A stretch of DNA of 39,985 nt from Roseomonas sp. 18066 (GCF_902706185.1 NZ_CACSJM010000042.1:1-39985), one strand, 5' to 3'; counted from the first letter of the stretch, positions 18,937 to 28,223 are shown. A program made the numbers and translations. The notes: generated from the sequence alone by a model not told the origin.

Positions 18937-19338
18937 TCATTCCTGGCTCTTCAAAGCCTTCCTTCCCTTCAACCACCTCACCGTCAGCCAAAGGCTTCCG
19001 ACAGCCCAGGCCAGGACGAGGAGCGGGTGCAGGTAGGTCGCCAGCAGCTTCAGGAAGAGCATCGGGTTGATCAGCCCGGCCAGGAAGATGCCGATGGCGT
19101 AGCCGTTGACGATTTCGGCGACGTCTTCGCCCCAGAGCCAGCAATGGGTGAAGGTGCCGGCCTGCTGGGTGCATTCGGCCAGCTTCGGCAGGGTCATCAG
19201 CCCGACCAGGTTGCCCAGCAGCGGCAGCGCGAAGAGCACGATCAGCAGCAGCAGCGGGCCACCGACCAGCAGCAGCGCCCAGCCCAGGCGCCGGACCCGC
19301 GCCGGGGTGGTGGGAGGGGGCTCGGGCTTGGCGGTCAT
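18937..19338 (-). CDS. Small membrane protein of unknown function
   Basis: A 133-aa protein with three or four hydrophobic segments: WALLLVGGPLLLLIVLFALP, GLMTLPKL after a short loop, GYAIGIFLAGLINPMLFLKL, and YLHPLLVLAWAVGSLWLTV. The N-terminus is Pro-rich and cytoplasmic-like (MTAKPEPPPTTPARVRR), and the C-terminus is basic (RWLKGRKALKSQE), favouring both ends in the cytoplasm. A Cys pair in the loop (AECTQQAGTFTHCWLWGED) could form a periplasmic disulfide. I choose ATG 19338, with AGGAG 6 nt upstream, over a GTG two codons earlier. No family is recognised. Confidence 0.75.
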   Translation of the reverse strand: MTAKPEPPPTTPARVRRLGWALLLVGGPLLLLIVLFALPLLGNLVGLMTLPKLAECTQQAGTFTHCWLWGEDVAEIVNGYAIGIFLAGLINPMLFLKLLATYLHPLLVLAWAVGSLWLTVRWLKGRKALKSQE

Positions 19339-19392
19339 GGGCACTCCTGCGGCGGGAAAGGCGGGGCGGGGTGGTGTCCCCGCCCGCCTGTC

Positions 19393-20385
19393 TTAGTCCG
19401 CCGTGGCGCCCGAGGCTTTCACCAAGGGCACCCACAGCGCCAGCTCGGCCTTCAAGAATGCGGCAAAATCGGCCGGCGAGCCCTTCTCGATCGGCGGCAG
19501 CTCCAGCTCGCGCAGCTTGCGGGCGGTCTCGGGCTCCTCCACCGCGGTGCGCACGGCGGCGTTCATCTTGGCCACGATCGGCGCCGGGGTGTTGGCGGGC
19601 GCGAAGACGCCGAACCAGCTATAGGCGCGGTAGCCGGGCAGCCCGGCCTCGGCGGCGGTCGGCACCTCGGGCATCAGGATCGAATGCTCGTCGGTGGCGA
19701 TGGCCAGGCAGCGCAGCGCGCCGCTCTTGTGGTGCGGCGCGATCAGCGCGGGGGTGTCGAAGCCCACCGCCACCTGGCCGGCCAGCAGGTCGGACAGCAT
19801 CGGCGCGCTGCCGCGATAGGGGATGTGCTCGGCCTGGGCGCCGATGCTGTTGAGGAAGCTGACCGCGGCGATATGCGCCGAGCCGCCGGCGCCGCCGGTG
19901 CCATAGCTGTACTTGCCCGGATTGGCCTTCAGCAGCGCGATGAACTGCGCCAGCGTGGTCACGCCCAGCGACGGGTGGACGGTGATGCAGATCGGCACCA
20001 GCACGGTGGGGGCGACGGCCACGAAGTCGCGCTCCGGGTCGTAGGGCAGCCGCGCGCCATAGAGGCCGACCGCCAGCACATGGGTCGAGATGGTGCCCAT
20101 CAGGAAGGTGCTGCCATCAGGCGGCGCCTTGGCCACCGCGTCGGAGCCCACGGTGCCGCCGGCGCCGGCGCGGTTCTCGATGACCACGCTCTGGCCCAGC
20201 ACCTCGGACATCTTCGGCACGATCATGCGGGCCGAGACATCGGTGCTGCCGCCGGCGGCGAAGGGCACGATCATGCGGACGGGGCGGGTCGGCCAGGCCG
20301 CGCCCTGTGCCTGGGCGCGCGCGCCCAGGGTGAGCGCAGGCAGAAGGGCGGGCGTCGCCAGGAGGCTGCGGCGGCGGAGAATCAT
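19393..20385 (-). CDS. Bug/TctC-family tripartite tricarboxylate-type solute-binding protein
   Basis: A 330-aa periplasmic binding protein. A signal peptide with twin Arg (LRRRSLLATPALLPALTLGA) is followed by WPTRPVRMIVPFAAGGSTDV, the family hallmark. NRAGAGGTVGSDAVAKAPPDG and HIPYRGSAPMLSDLLAGQV are the other conserved blocks. It binds a carboxylate-type ligand and would deliver it to a TctAB permease, but no tctA or tctB gene is adjacent. Such orphan Bug proteins are common in this group of bacteria, where they may also act as sensors. The gene follows a solute-binding protein of a different type (20453) on the same strand with a 67-bp gap. Confidence 0.92.
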   Translation of the reverse strand: MILRRRSLLATPALLPALTLGARAQAQGAAWPTRPVRMIVPFAAGGSTDVSARMIVPKMSEVLGQSVVIENRAGAGGTVGSDAVAKAPPDGSTFLMGTISTHVLAVGLYGARLPYDPERDFVAVAPTVLVPICITVHPSLGVTTLAQFIALLKANPGKYSYGTGGAGGSAHIAAVSFLNSIGAQAEHIPYRGSAPMLSDLLAGQVAVGFDTPALIAPHHKSGALRCLAIATDEHSILMPEVPTAAEAGLPGYRAYSWFGVFAPANTPAPIVAKMNAAVRTAVEEPETARKLRELELPPIEKGSPADFAAFLKAELALWVPLVKASGATAD

Positions 20386-20452
20386 CGTGGTCGTCCGATC
20401 AACAGGATCACGCGATGCTGCGGTGCGGAAACGTCCTGGTCAACGGGGGCGG

Positions 20453-22090
20453 TCACACCCGCTTGACGTTCAGCGGCAGCACCATGCCGCGCCGCGGGGT
20501 GGAAAGCGACGACCGCCAGGCGCTGTCGTTCATGTACTGGCCGAGCGGAAAATAGGGCAGGTCCTGGAAGAACTGCCGCTGGATCTCGCGCCCCAGCTTC
20601 TGCTGGCCGGGCAGGTCCGGCGTGTCGAACCAGCGGTCGCGCAGCGCCTCCAGCTTCGGGCTGTCGGGCCAGCCGAACCAGGCGCGCTCGCCATTGGCGC
20701 GCAGCAGGGGGTGGCCGGCGGGCGTCGCCAGGTCCATGCCGCCGAACAGCACCACCAGCGCGCTCCAGCCGCCCTCGGCCACCGGCGCCCGGCTGGCGCG
20801 GCGCTGCAGGAAGCCGGCCCAGTCGCAGCTGACCGTCTCGGTGTTCAGGCCGACGCGCTGGAACAGGTCGGTGGCCACCGCGGTCAGGTTGCTGTTGTTC
20901 ACCACGTCGGTCGGGTGCAGCACCGCGACCTTCTCGCCCTTGTAGCCGGCGGCACGGACGGCGCGCTTGGCGGCGTCGACGTCGCGCGGGCCGGCGATGG
21001 CCTCCAGCCCGGCCTCGGAGGCGATCGGGCTGCCTTCCGGGAAGCAGCCGACATTCTCCCGCCACAGCTCGCGGTTGTCGCCCATGATGGCGGTCATGAA
21101 GTCGCCCTGGCGCAGCGCCGGCAGCAGGGCGCGGCGCAGCGCCGGGTTGTCGAAGGGCGGGTGCAGCTGGTTGACCCGCAGCATGGCCATGGTGCCGCCC
21201 ATGTCGAGCCGCTCCATCACCAGCCCGCGGTCATGCTTCAGCAGCGGCCGCAGGTCGGGCGCCACCTGTTCCCACCAGTCGACCTGGCCGGATTGCAGCG
21301 CCTCGGCGGCGGCGGTGGCGTCGGGGGTGTGGCGCAGCTCCAGCCGGTCGAACAGCGCCAGCTTGGGCCCCGCGGTCAGGCTGACCGCGCCGCCGGCGGG
21401 GCTGTAGCCCTCGAAGCGGCGATAGGCGACCAGGCTGCCCGGCACCCGCTCCTCGGCGACGTAGCGATAGGGGCCGCTGCCCACCACCTCGGTGAAGGGC
21501 CGCGCCGGGTCCTGCTCGGCGAAGCGCTCGGGATAGACGAAGCACGGATAGGTCGAGGCCTTGGCCAGCGCGTTCAGCATCAGCCCGAAGGGCCGCGACA
21601 GCCGCAGCGCGAAGCGGCGGTCGTCCAGCGCGCGGATCTCTTCCAGTCGCGGCGCCAGCGCCTGGCCGTGCAGGTCGCGCAGCATCCAGCGGCGGATCGA
21701 GGCCACCGCATCCTGCGCCCGCACCGGCTCCCCGTCATGGAAGCGCGGGCCCTGGCGCAGGGTGAAGGTCCAGAGCTTGCCGTCCTCCTCGACCAGATGG
21801 CCCTCGGCCAGCTGCGGCTGCGGCTTCAGCGCGAGGTCCAGCCCGTACAGCGTGTCCCAGCACAGATGGCCGTGGTTGCGCGTCGCATAGGCGGTGGTGG
21901 CCATCGGGTCGAGCACGCGCAGGTCCGACTGCGGCACGAAGCGCAGCACCCGCCGGGCATCGGCCGCCGCCAGGGCCGGCCGGGCCAGGGGGCCGCCAGC
22001 GAAGGTGGTGGTGAGGCCCGCGGCCCCGGCCAGGAAGTTGCGACGCTGCACTGGGTGCTCCAACTCACGAAAGAGGGAGGCATTCTGCAC
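20453..22090 (-). CDS. Family 5 ABC transporter solute-binding protein (oligopeptide/dipeptide type)
   Basis: A 545-aa exported binding protein of the SBP_bac_5 group. The N-terminus carries a Tat-like motif (QRRNFLAGAAGL) and cleavage near ALA. Typical blocks are visible: VLDPMATTAYATRNHGH, LAEGHLVEEDGKLWTFTLRQ, FHDGEPVRAQDAVASIRRW, VGSGPYRYV and LRVNQLHPPFDNPALRRALL. Family members bind peptides, opines, nickel or sugars, and the ligand cannot be read here. The matching permease and ATPase genes are not in the window. The start at 22090 lies 126 bp beyond the chemoreceptor stop on the same strand. Confidence 0.9.
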   Translation of the reverse strand: MQNASLFRELEHPVQRRNFLAGAAGLTTTFAGGPLARPALAAADARRVLRFVPQSDLRVLDPMATTAYATRNHGHLCWDTLYGLDLALKPQPQLAEGHLVEEDGKLWTFTLRQGPRFHDGEPVRAQDAVASIRRWMLRDLHGQALAPRLEEIRALDDRRFALRLSRPFGLMLNALAKASTYPCFVYPERFAEQDPARPFTEVVGSGPYRYVAEERVPGSLVAYRRFEGYSPAGGAVSLTAGPKLALFDRLELRHTPDATAAAEALQSGQVDWWEQVAPDLRPLLKHDRGLVMERLDMGGTMAMLRVNQLHPPFDNPALRRALLPALRQGDFMTAIMGDNRELWRENVGCFPEGSPIASEAGLEAIAGPRDVDAAKRAVRAAGYKGEKVAVLHPTDVVNNSNLTAVATDLFQRVGLNTETVSCDWAGFLQRRASRAPVAEGGWSALVVLFGGMDLATPAGHPLLRANGERAWFGWPDSPKLEALRDRWFDTPDLPGQQKLGREIQRQFFQDLPYFPLGQYMNDSAWRSSLSTPRRGMVLPLNVKRV

Positions 22091-22215
22091 ATCGCGCGTC
22101 CGACATGAAGACCCGTGGCGTCCGCGGCCCCGAAGGCGCCGCCGCTATGGCCGCCACGCCACAATTTTGCGCTGTCCGATGCGCGTTTTCCGCCTGGCGG
22201 CAGGATAGCCCCATC

Positions 22216-24177
22216 TCAGGCGGCGCGCATCTGCGCCAGCAGCGCCTGCAGCTCGCTCCGCAACGCGCCGCCCTGCTGGCCCAGGTCGCGGCCCAGCTTG
22301 TCCATGCCGGCCGCGGCCTCGGCGGCGCCGGCGGCGGCGCGGCTGACCCCCTCCACCTCCTTGGTGACGCGGCTGGTGCCGTCGGCAGCCTCCTGCACGT
22401 TGCGGGCGATCTCCTTGGTGGCGGCGCCCTGCTGCTCCACCGCGGCGGCGATGCTGCCGGCGATATGGTCGACCTCGGCGATCACCCCGGCGATGCCGCC
22501 GATGGCGCTGGCCGCCTGCTGCGCCGCCTGCTGCATGCCGGCGATCTGCGCGCTGATCTCCTCCGTCGCCCGCGCGGTCTGGGCGGCGAGGTTCTTCACC
22601 TCGCTGGCCACCACGGCGAAGCCCTTCCCCGCCTCCCCCGCCCGCGCCGCCTCGATGGTGGCGTTCAGCGCCAGCAGGTTGGTCTGCCCGGCGATGTCGC
22701 CGATCAGCTGCACCACCTCGCCGATCCGCTCCGAGCTCGAGGACAATTGCCGCACCGTGCCATCGGCGGCGCCGCTGCGCTCCAGCGCGCGGCGGGCGAC
22801 GCTGGCGGCCTCGGCCACCTGCCGGGTGATCTCGGAAATGGCGGCGTTGAGCTCCTCCGCCGCGGCGGCCACCGTCTGCACGTTGCTGGACGCCAGCACC
22901 GCGCCCTGCGCCGCCCCGGCGCCACGGCTGCCCACCGTCTCGATGCTGGTCAGCAGGGCGGTGGCGTTGCGCTGCAGCCGGGTGGCGCTCTGCGCCAGCT
23001 CCTCGCTGACCGCGCCGATCCGCGTCTCCACCTGCCCGGCCAGCGCCAGCGTCGCCTGCCGCCGGTCCTCCTCCGCCTGCTGCCGGTGCCGCGCCTGGTC
23101 GGCCCGCATCGCCTCGGCCTCGGCGGTGCCCTGGCGCAGCACCTCCATCGCCTGGGCCACCGCGCCGATCTCGTCGCGCCGGGCGCGCCCCGGCACCTCC
23201 AGCGCGGTCTGCCCGCCGGCCAGCCGCCGCGCCGCCTCGGCCAGCGCGGCCAGCGGCCGCGCCAGCCGCGCCGCCAGCCACAACCCGGCCAGCAGGGCCA
23301 GCAGGCTGGCGCCGGCCGTGATCAGCAGGGCGTCGCGGTCGGTGCGGTCGCCGGCGGCCAGCCGCGCCTCGATATTGATGCCGTATTCGATCAGCCCCAG
23401 CACCTGGCCGTCGATGCCGCGCAGCGTCTCGGTGGCGATGCGCAGCCGTTGGCCGCGCCAGGACACCGTCGCCGCCTGGCTGGCCTGCAGCCCGGCCGCC
23501 AGTTGCGCCGCCGGCAGCAGCCCCTGCCCACCCGTGGTCGAGCCGATCCGCGCCAGGTCGCCGCCCGACAGGCGATAGACCGCGACCTCCGCCCCGCTCA
23601 GCGCCTTCATCCGCCCGGCCAGGCTGTCGCCGATCGCCATGCCCAGATCGACCACGCCGACCACCCGGCCGCCGACCAGCACCGGCGCCACGGCGAAGAC
23701 GCTGACATTGTCCCGCCCCGGCTCCAGCCCGGTGACCAGGGCGGCGCGCGACAGCGCCTCCCGCACCGTGGTGCGCCGCGCACGGTAGTTGTCGCCGGAG
23801 GCCGCCGGGTCATGCGCCCGCAGCAGCACCGTGCCCGCCCCGTCGGCGAAGGTCAGGATCACCCGGCCGAAGCGCGCCGCCATGTCCTGGAACAACGCCG
23901 CCGTCTCGGCCTGCAGCGCCATCCGGTCGCCATCGCGCACCGCCGCCGCCACCGCCGGCACCCGCGCCACCACGCTGCCGACCGAGGCCGCCAGACGCTC
24001 CTCCTCCGCCAGCGACAGCATCAGGCTCTGCCGCAGCTGCACCATGCGCCGGGCCAGGTCCTGCTCCTCCGCCGCATCGCGCTGCCAGGCGCCAACCGCC
24101 GTCAGCAGCAGCGACGCGCCCAGGCTGGCACCCAGGATCGCCAGCACCATCCGCGCGCGCAGCGATTGGAAGGGCAT
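22216..24177 (-). CDS. Methyl-accepting chemotaxis protein with periplasmic Cache-like sensor
   Basis: A 653-aa transmembrane chemoreceptor. TM1 is at about 9-30. A periplasmic region follows (31-280) with a Cache-like fold signature near 165-185 ([20 protein letters not shown]). TM2 is at about 283-303 and a HAMP region at 304-357 ([20 protein letters not shown]). The signalling hairpin tip is at about 491-528 ([20 protein letters not shown] and [15 protein letters not shown]). The chain ends LLAQMRAA without a CheR-docking pentapeptide. No che genes are nearby. The Shine-Dalgarno (GGAAG, 8 nt before ATG) sits inside a 9-bp hairpin, suggesting translational control. The adjacent binding-protein genes could supply a ligand, but this is only positional. 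Confidence 0.92.
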   Translation of the reverse strand: MPFQSLRARMVLAILGASLGASLLLTAVGAWQRDAAEEQDLARRMVQLRQSLMLSLAEEERLAASVGSVVARVPAVAAAVRDGDRMALQAETAALFQDMAARFGRVILTFADGAGTVLLRAHDPAASGDNYRARRTTVREALSRAALVTGLEPGRDNVSVFAVAPVLVGGRVVGVVDLGMAIGDSLAGRMKALSGAEVAVYRLSGGDLARIGSTTGGQGLLPAAQLAAGLQASQAATVSWRGQRLRIATETLRGIDGQVLGLIEYGINIEARLAAGDRTDRDALLITAGASLLALLAGLWLAARLARPLAALAEAARRLAGGQTALEVPGRARRDEIGAVAQAMEVLRQGTAEAEAMRADQARHRQQAEEDRRQATLALAGQVETRIGAVSEELAQSATRLQRNATALLTSIETVGSRGAGAAQGAVLASSNVQTVAAAAEELNAAISEITRQVAEAASVARRALERSGAADGTVRQLSSSSERIGEVVQLIGDIAGQTNLLALNATIEAARAGEAGKGFAVVASEVKNLAAQTARATEEISAQIAGMQQAAQQAASAIGGIAGVIAEVDHIAGSIAAAVEQQGAATKEIARNVQEAADGTSRVTKEVEGVSRAAAGAAEAAAGMDKLGRDLGQQGGALRSELQALLAQMRAA

Positions 24178-24184
24178 CGGTAAA

Positions 24185-24208
24185 TCTTCCTTGTCAGGGC
24201 AAGGAAGA
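24185..24208 (-). promoter_or_regulatory. Hairpin masking the chemoreceptor ribosome-binding site
   Basis: On the minus strand TCTTCCTTG pairs perfectly with CAAGGAAGA over a 6-nt loop (CCCTGA). The 3' arm contains the AAGGAAG Shine-Dalgarno, 8 nt before the ATG at 24177. The pairing would occlude ribosome entry until melted or bound. Confidence 0.6.
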
Positions 24209-24240
24209 ATGACAAATCGGGATTAAGGAGAAGAGAAAGA

Positions 24241-24263
24241 GCGGGGGAATTGAATTCCCCCGC
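24241..24263. terminator. Hairpin/palindrome after the lipoprotein gene
   Basis: GCGGGGGAATT pairs perfectly with AATTCCCCCGC around one G. It lies 27 bp beyond the stop at 24291 on the minus strand and before the chemoreceptor leader. There is no T-run. Confidence 0.5.
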
Positions 24264-24290
24264 ACCCCCACATCAACGGCCGCTTAGGGC

Positions 24291-24893
24291 TCAGCGCAGC
24301 GGATCGGTGTCGCGCACGCCACCCCAGCCATCGACACGGTCCAAAGCCGCAATCGCCTCCTGCGTGCGGCCGGTCGCGATCGCCGCCTCCGGCAGGGGGC
24401 CGGGCTGGCCGAGGCGCTGCAACGTCAGCGCAGGGCCGGCCTGGAAGACGGCGGCGGGCAAGGCCGCGGCCGTGTCGCCGCGCGCCTCGATCACGCGGCC
24501 CGCGGTCGTCAGCGCGGGGATCACCTGCTCGGGCAGCGCGGTCGCCGAGATGCCGATGGCCTGGCGCACCTCGCGCACGGCGCCGCGCAGCGACATCGAC
24601 AGGCCCGGCGGCAGCGCCGCGAAGCGGGGGTCCGTCGTCAGCACCTGCGCCAGGTATTCCAGGCGGGCGGCGGCGCGGGCGGTCTCGGCCGGGCGGCCAT
24701 CCAGCCCGGCGCCCTGGTTGTCGAAGGCGGCGGCGGCCAGGCGGGCGGAATTGCGCACCGGGTCCTCGGGGCCCTGCACCAGCTCCAGCGGCAGCTCGAT
24801 GCGGGGCCGCGGCGTGCGCAGCTCGGCGCAGCCGGGCAGCAGCAGCGCCCCCGCCAGCAGCGCCGGAAGGACCGAGAGGCGGGCAAGACGCAT
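24291..24893 (-). CDS. Predicted lipoprotein, tandem paralog A
   Basis: A 200-aa lipoprotein. The signal MRLARLSVLPALLAGALLLP ends in the lipobox PGC with Cys22. The mature part is helical: ARLAAAAFDNQGAGLDGRPA, AAARLEYLAQVL, and AVREVRQAIGISATALPEQV. These three blocks recur in the same order in the neighbouring lipoprotein at 24971, so the two are paralogs. ATG 24893 has GGAG 8 nt upstream; the longer frame to 25091 reads through the neighbour. No named family is recognised. It lies 77 bp after its paralog on the same strand and ends the block that begins with the gamma-carbonic-anhydrase gene. Confidence 0.75.
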   Translation of the reverse strand: MRLARLSVLPALLAGALLLPGCAELRTPRPRIELPLELVQGPEDPVRNSARLAAAAFDNQGAGLDGRPAETARAAARLEYLAQVLTTDPRFAALPPGLSMSLRGAVREVRQAIGISATALPEQVIPALTTAGRVIEARGDTAAALPAAVFQAGPALTLQRLGQPGPLPEAAIATGRTQEAIAALDRVDGWGGVRDTDPLR

Positions 24894-24970
24894 GGCGGGC
24901 ACTCCGTCGGGTTTCGACCCCATTCTGCCGCAGCCCCGCCGCTTCGCCAAACGCCCCCTGCCGCGCGGCC

Positions 24971-25522
24971 TCAACGCCGCAGGAAACCGATGTCGAAATC
25001 TTCCAGGGGGCCGAATTCCCAGTAGCGCAGCGCCATCCGCGTCGCCGCATTGGCCTGTGGCAGCCGTGGCATGGCGCCCAGCCGCTGCCACAGCCCGTCC
25101 GGCCCGGCGCTGGAAAGCCCGGCGGGGAATTGCCCCGGCGCCACAGGCTCGCCGCCCGGGGCCGTCGCGGCGGCGGTCATGGCGTCGATCACCTGCTGCG
25201 GCGGCACGGCCTCGTCGATGCCGAGCCAGGACCGCACCTCACTGCGGGCGGCCAGCAGCATCGGCGCCACCATGCCGATATCGCCGGAAACCCGGCCGGA
25301 GGGCATCTCCACCGCCAGGTATTCCAGCTGCGCCACCGCCAGCGCCGCCAGCGACGGCCGCCCCTGCAGCTTGCCAGGGGCAGCGAAGGCCGCAGCGGCG
25401 GCGCGCAGCGCGGCGGTGGTGGGGTTGGGCGCCGCCGTCACCGCTGCCGGCGGCAGCGAGACGGGCGGCGGCGGGGCGACGCAGCCGGCCAGGAGAAGGA
25501 GGAGCGTCGCCCGGCGGGTCAT
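24971..25522 (-). CDS. Predicted lipoprotein, tandem paralog B
   Basis: A 183-aa lipoprotein with a short signal (MTRRATLLLLLAGC) and lipidated Cys14 followed by Pro-rich APPPPVSLPPA. Blocks ALRAAAAAFAAPGKLQGRPS, VAQLEYLAVEM and ARSEVRSWLGIDEAVPPQQV match, in order, those of the lipoprotein at 24291. The C-terminus (ALRYWEFGPLEDFDIGFLRR) is its own. Its ATG overlaps the stop of the gamma-carbonic-anhydrase-like gene by 4 bp (ATGA), so the two are translated together. Function is unknown. The pair may be envelope proteins whose expression is tied to that enzyme by transcription only. Confidence 0.75.
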   Translation of the reverse strand: MTRRATLLLLLAGCVAPPPPVSLPPAAVTAAPNPTTAALRAAAAAFAAPGKLQGRPSLAALAVAQLEYLAVEMPSGRVSGDIGMVAPMLLAARSEVRSWLGIDEAVPPQQVIDAMTAAATAPGGEPVAPGQFPAGLSSAGPDGLWQRLGAMPRLPQANAATRMALRYWEFGPLEDFDIGFLRR

Positions 25523-26043
25523 GTCGCCAGCGAGGTGCGGTGGCGCTTGGCGAGCTCGACATAGTGGACGGCGGTCTTGTCCCAGCCGGCGCGTTCTTCG
25601 GCGGTCATGACGCGGGCCAGGCGGGCGGGGGCGCCGAGCCACAGCTCGTTCGGGCCGATGCGCTTGTTCGGGGCCAGCAGGCCGCCGGCGCCGAGCATGC
25701 CGCCTTCCTCGATGACGGCGCCGTCGAGGACGGTGGCGCCCATGCCGACGAAGGCGCGGTCTTTCAGGGTGCAGGCGTGGATGATGCAGGCGTGGCCGAC
25801 GGTGACGTCGTTGCCGATCAGCGCCGGGTATTTGCCGGCGTTGACGTGGACGATGGTGCCGTCCTGGATATTGGTCCGCGCCCCGATGCGGATGATGTTC
25901 GTGTCGCCGCGCAGGACGCAGTGGTACCAGATGGAGGCGTCTTCCCCGAGCTCGACGTCGCCGATGACGGCGGCGGAGGGGGCGACGAAGGCGGTGGGGT
26001 CGATGGCCGGCATGCGGCCTTCAAACGGGTAGAGCGGAGCCAT
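25519..26043 (-). CDS. Gamma carbonic anhydrase family hexapeptide-repeat protein
   Basis: A 174-aa left-handed beta-helix protein of the gamma-CA/PaaY/CaiE group. Hexapeptide turns are visible (PSAAVIGDVELGEDASIWYH, IGARTNIQDGTIVHV). The three metal His are in place: His66 (IVHVN), His84 and His89 (TVGHACIIHAC). WLGAPARLAR and the terminal helix match the family. It may hydrate CO2 or act on a CoA thioester; many family members show no measured CA activity. The ATG at 26043 starts MAPLYPFEGRMPAIDPTAFV; a longer frame to 26367 runs antiparallel into argC and is rejected. It is the first gene of a coupled set with the lipoprotein at 24971. Confidence 0.9.
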   Translation of the reverse strand: MAPLYPFEGRMPAIDPTAFVAPSAAVIGDVELGEDASIWYHCVLRGDTNIIRIGARTNIQDGTIVHVNAGKYPALIGNDVTVGHACIIHACTLKDRAFVGMGATVLDGAVIEEGGMLGAGGLLAPNKRIGPNELWLGAPARLARVMTAEERAGWDKTAVHYVELAKRHRTSLAT

Positions 26044-26105
26044 GGTTCGGACGCGTTCCCTTCTAGGCGTGTGTGGTCTTCTTGCTTTCTTATAGAAATA
26101 GATGA

Positions 26106-26142
26106 GGGGTCCGGGGAGAATACCTTCTCCCCGGCCTTTTTT
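26106..26142. repeat. Intergenic hairpin repeat, copy 2 (GGGGTCCGGGG family)
   Basis: GGGGTCCGGGGAGAATACC, then TTCTCCCCGGCC and a T-run. It is preceded by AGAAATAGA, as is the copy at 33323. It lies between argC and the gamma-CA gene. On the plus strand it resembles an intrinsic terminator, yet no plus-strand gene precedes it. Confidence 0.7.
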
Positions 26143-26147
26143 CTGTC

Positions 26148-27098
26148 TTATGCCGCCGCGGCCTGCTGTGCCTGCAGATTCAGCATGATCCTGATGTTCT
26201 GGACGGCCGCCCCCGACGCCCCCTTGCCGAGGTTGTCGAGCCGCGCGACGAGCACCGCCTGGTGCCGGTGGTCGTTGCCGAAAACGCGCAGCTCCATGGC
26301 GTTGGTGTCGTTCAGCGCCTCGGGCTCCAGCTTGGCGTTGCCGGCGGCGGGGACAACCTTGACCCATTCCGAGCCGGCGTAGTGGGCGGCGAGCGCCGCT
26401 TCCAGCTGCGAGGCCTTGGGCGTGCCCAGCAGCATGTCGAGGTGCAGCGGGATGGAGACCAGCATGCCCTGGCGGTAGTGGCCGACGGAGGGGACGAAGA
26501 TCGGCCGCCGGGTCAGGCTGGAGTAGAGCTGCAGCTCGGGCACGTGCTTGTGCTCGAGGCCGAGGCCGTAGAGCTCGAAGGAGGGCGCGGCGCCGCCTTC
26601 ATAGCTTTCGATCATGGCCTTGCCGCCGCCGGAATAGCCGGAGACGGCGTTGACGGTGATCGGGTGGTCGGCCGGCAGCAGCCCGGCATCGACCAGCGGC
26701 CGCAGCAGGGCGATGCCGCCCGTCGGGTAGCAGCCCGGATTGGCGACGTTCCGGGCGGCGGCGATCTTCGCCGCCTGGGCCGGGTTCAGCTCGGGGAAGC
26801 CGAAGGCCCAGTCGGGGTCGACGCGGTGCGCGGTGGAGGCGTCGAGCAGCTTCGGCGCATCCTGGCCCAGCGAGGCGGCCATGGCGGCGGCCTCCTTGGC
26901 GGCGGCGTCGGGCAGGCAGAGGACGACCAGGTCCACCTCGGCCATCAGGGCGCGCTTGGCCTCGGGGTCCTTGCGGCGCTCCGGATCGATCGAGCGCAGC
27001 ACGACGCCCGGCAGGGCCTCGAGGCGCTGGCGGATGCCCAGGCCCGTGGTGCCGGCTTCGCCGTCGATGAAGATGGCAGGCAGTGAACCCTTGGCCAT
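26148..27098 (-). CDS. argC: N-acetyl-gamma-glutamyl-phosphate reductase (type 2)
   Basis: A 316-aa NADPH-dependent reductase, third step of arginine synthesis. The dinucleotide site is [17 protein letters not shown] (10-26). The catalytic Cys123 is in [16 protein letters not shown] contains a conserved His, and [10 protein letters not shown] marks the short (type 2) ArgC subgroup together with the length. ATG 27098 gives [19 protein letters not shown]. It lies 121 bp after rpsI on the same strand, separated from it by a terminator, which is the usual rplM-rpsI-argC order in Rhodospirillales-type genomes. Confidence 0.95.
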   Translation of the reverse strand: MAKGSLPAIFIDGEAGTTGLGIRQRLEALPGVVLRSIDPERRKDPEAKRALMAEVDLVVLCLPDAAAKEAAAMAASLGQDAPKLLDASTAHRVDPDWAFGFPELNPAQAAKIAAARNVANPGCYPTGGIALLRPLVDAGLLPADHPITVNAVSGYSGGGKAMIESYEGGAAPSFELYGLGLEHKHVPELQLYSSLTRRPIFVPSVGHYRQGMLVSIPLHLDMLLGTPKASQLEAALAAHYAGSEWVKVVPAAGNAKLEPEALNDTNAMELRVFGNDHRHQAVLVARLDNLGKGASGAAVQNIRIMLNLQAQQAAAA

Positions 27099-27140
27099 GA
27101 GGCCCTCCCAAAGGATCGGAGATCGTCCAGAGCATACAGA

Positions 27141-27168
27141 AAGGGCGGGTCCTTGCGGACCCGCCCTT
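27141..27168 (-). terminator. Terminator after rpsI
   Basis: A perfect 12-bp stem (AAGGGCGGGTCC and complement, TTGC loop) followed on the minus strand by a short T-run. It lies 52 bp past the rpsI stop, between rpsI and argC. Confidence 0.8.
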
Positions 27169-27219
27169 GCCGATAAACAGTCCTCGAACGGACCGGCGCG
27201 AACGCCGGTCCGCCCAGCG

Positions 27220-27714
27220 TCAGCGCTTGCTGAACTGGAAGGAGCGTCGTGCCTTCGCCTTGCCGTACTTCTTCCGCTCGACGACGCGCGGATCGCGCGT
27301 CAGGAAGCCGGCCTTCTTCAGAATCGGGCGCAGGCCCGGCTCGTAGTTGACCAGGGCGCGGCTGAGGCCGTGGCGCACCGCGCCGGCCTGGCCGGACAGC
27401 CCGCCGCCGACCACGGTGGCGTAGATGTCGAACTGCTGGTAGCGGTCCGTCACCAGGAAGGGCTGAGCGATCAGCATGCGCAGCACGGGGCGCGCGAAAT
27501 ACTGGCTCTGCTTCTTGCCGTTGATCAGGACCTCGCCCTTGCCGGGCTTGACCCAGACGCGGGCGATCGCGTTCTTGCGGCGGCCGGTGCCATAGGCGCG
27601 GCCGAACTGGTCACGCTTCGGCTGCGGGGTGGCCGAAGTCGGGCCGGCGGCAGCGGTGCCGGCGACGAGGTTCTTCAGCTCGGAGAGGGAGGAGGCGGTG
27701 GTCTGCTCGCTCAT
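27220..27714 (-). CDS. rpsI: 30S ribosomal protein S9
   Basis: A 164-aa small-subunit protein (uS9). The first 35 residues are an alphaproteobacterial N-terminal extension ([20 protein letters not shown]). The conserved core follows: [39 protein letters not shown] and [20 protein letters not shown], ending QFSKR, the tail that reaches the P-site tRNA. Its ATG is 4 nt from the rplM stop, the standard operon arrangement. Confidence 0.97.
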   Translation of the reverse strand: MSEQTTASSLSELKNLVAGTAAAGPTSATPQPKRDQFGRAYGTGRRKNAIARVWVKPGKGEVLINGKKQSQYFARPVLRMLIAQPFLVTDRYQQFDIYATVVGGGLSGQAGAVRHGLSRALVNYEPGLRPILKKAGFLTRDPRVVERKKYGKAKARRSFQFSKR

Positions 27715-27718
27715 GGTT

Positions 27719-28189
27719 TCAGGCCACCTTGTTCTTGCGGTTCAGGGCGGCGACGTCCAGCGACTGGGGCTGCGCGCCGGCATGCGGGTGCTCGGCACCG
27801 GCATAGACGTGCAGGTTCTTCATCTGCTTCCGGCCGAGCGGACCGCGCGTGATCATGCGCTCCACGGCCTTCTCGATGACGCGCTCCGGGAAGCGGCCTT
27901 CCAGACGCTCACGGAGCGTGCGCTCCTTGATGCCGCCGGCATAGCCGGTGTGCCAGTAGAAGACCGACTGCTCGGCCTTGTTACCGGTCACGCGGACCTT
28001 CTCGGCGTTGACGATGACGACGTGGTCGCCACAGTCGACATGCGGGGTGAACTGCGGCTTGTGCTTGCCGCGGAGGCGATTGGCAACGAGCGTCGCGAGA
28101 CGGCCGAGCACGAGGCCCTCCGCATCGATCAACACCCAGCCCTTCTTGACCTCCGCCGGCTTCAGCGAGCGGGTCTGCGTGGTCAGCAT
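27719..28189 (-). CDS. rplM: 50S ribosomal protein L13
   Basis: A 156-aa large-subunit protein (uL13). Family blocks: [55 protein letters not shown], and [11 protein letters not shown]. The frame is open far upstream (to 28753), but the ATG at 28189 ([20 protein letters not shown]) is the known start and lies about 30 nt after the predicted promoter. It is first in the rplM-rpsI operon. Confidence 0.97.
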   Translation of the reverse strand: MLTTQTRSLKPAEVKKGWVLIDAEGLVLGRLATLVANRLRGKHKPQFTPHVDCGDHVVIVNAEKVRVTGNKAEQSVFYWHTGYAGGIKERTLRERLEGRFPERVIEKAVERMITRGPLGRKQMKNLHVYAGAEHPHAGAQPQSLDVAALNRKNKVA

Positions 28190-28223
28190 GATCTGCTTCT
28201 GCTTAGTCCTGAAAAGAGGGCGC

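Noticed and set aside
26106..26142. Terminator for argC or the gamma-CA gene
   Set aside because: The T-run is on the plus strand while both genes are on the minus strand, so it is kept as a repeat instead.
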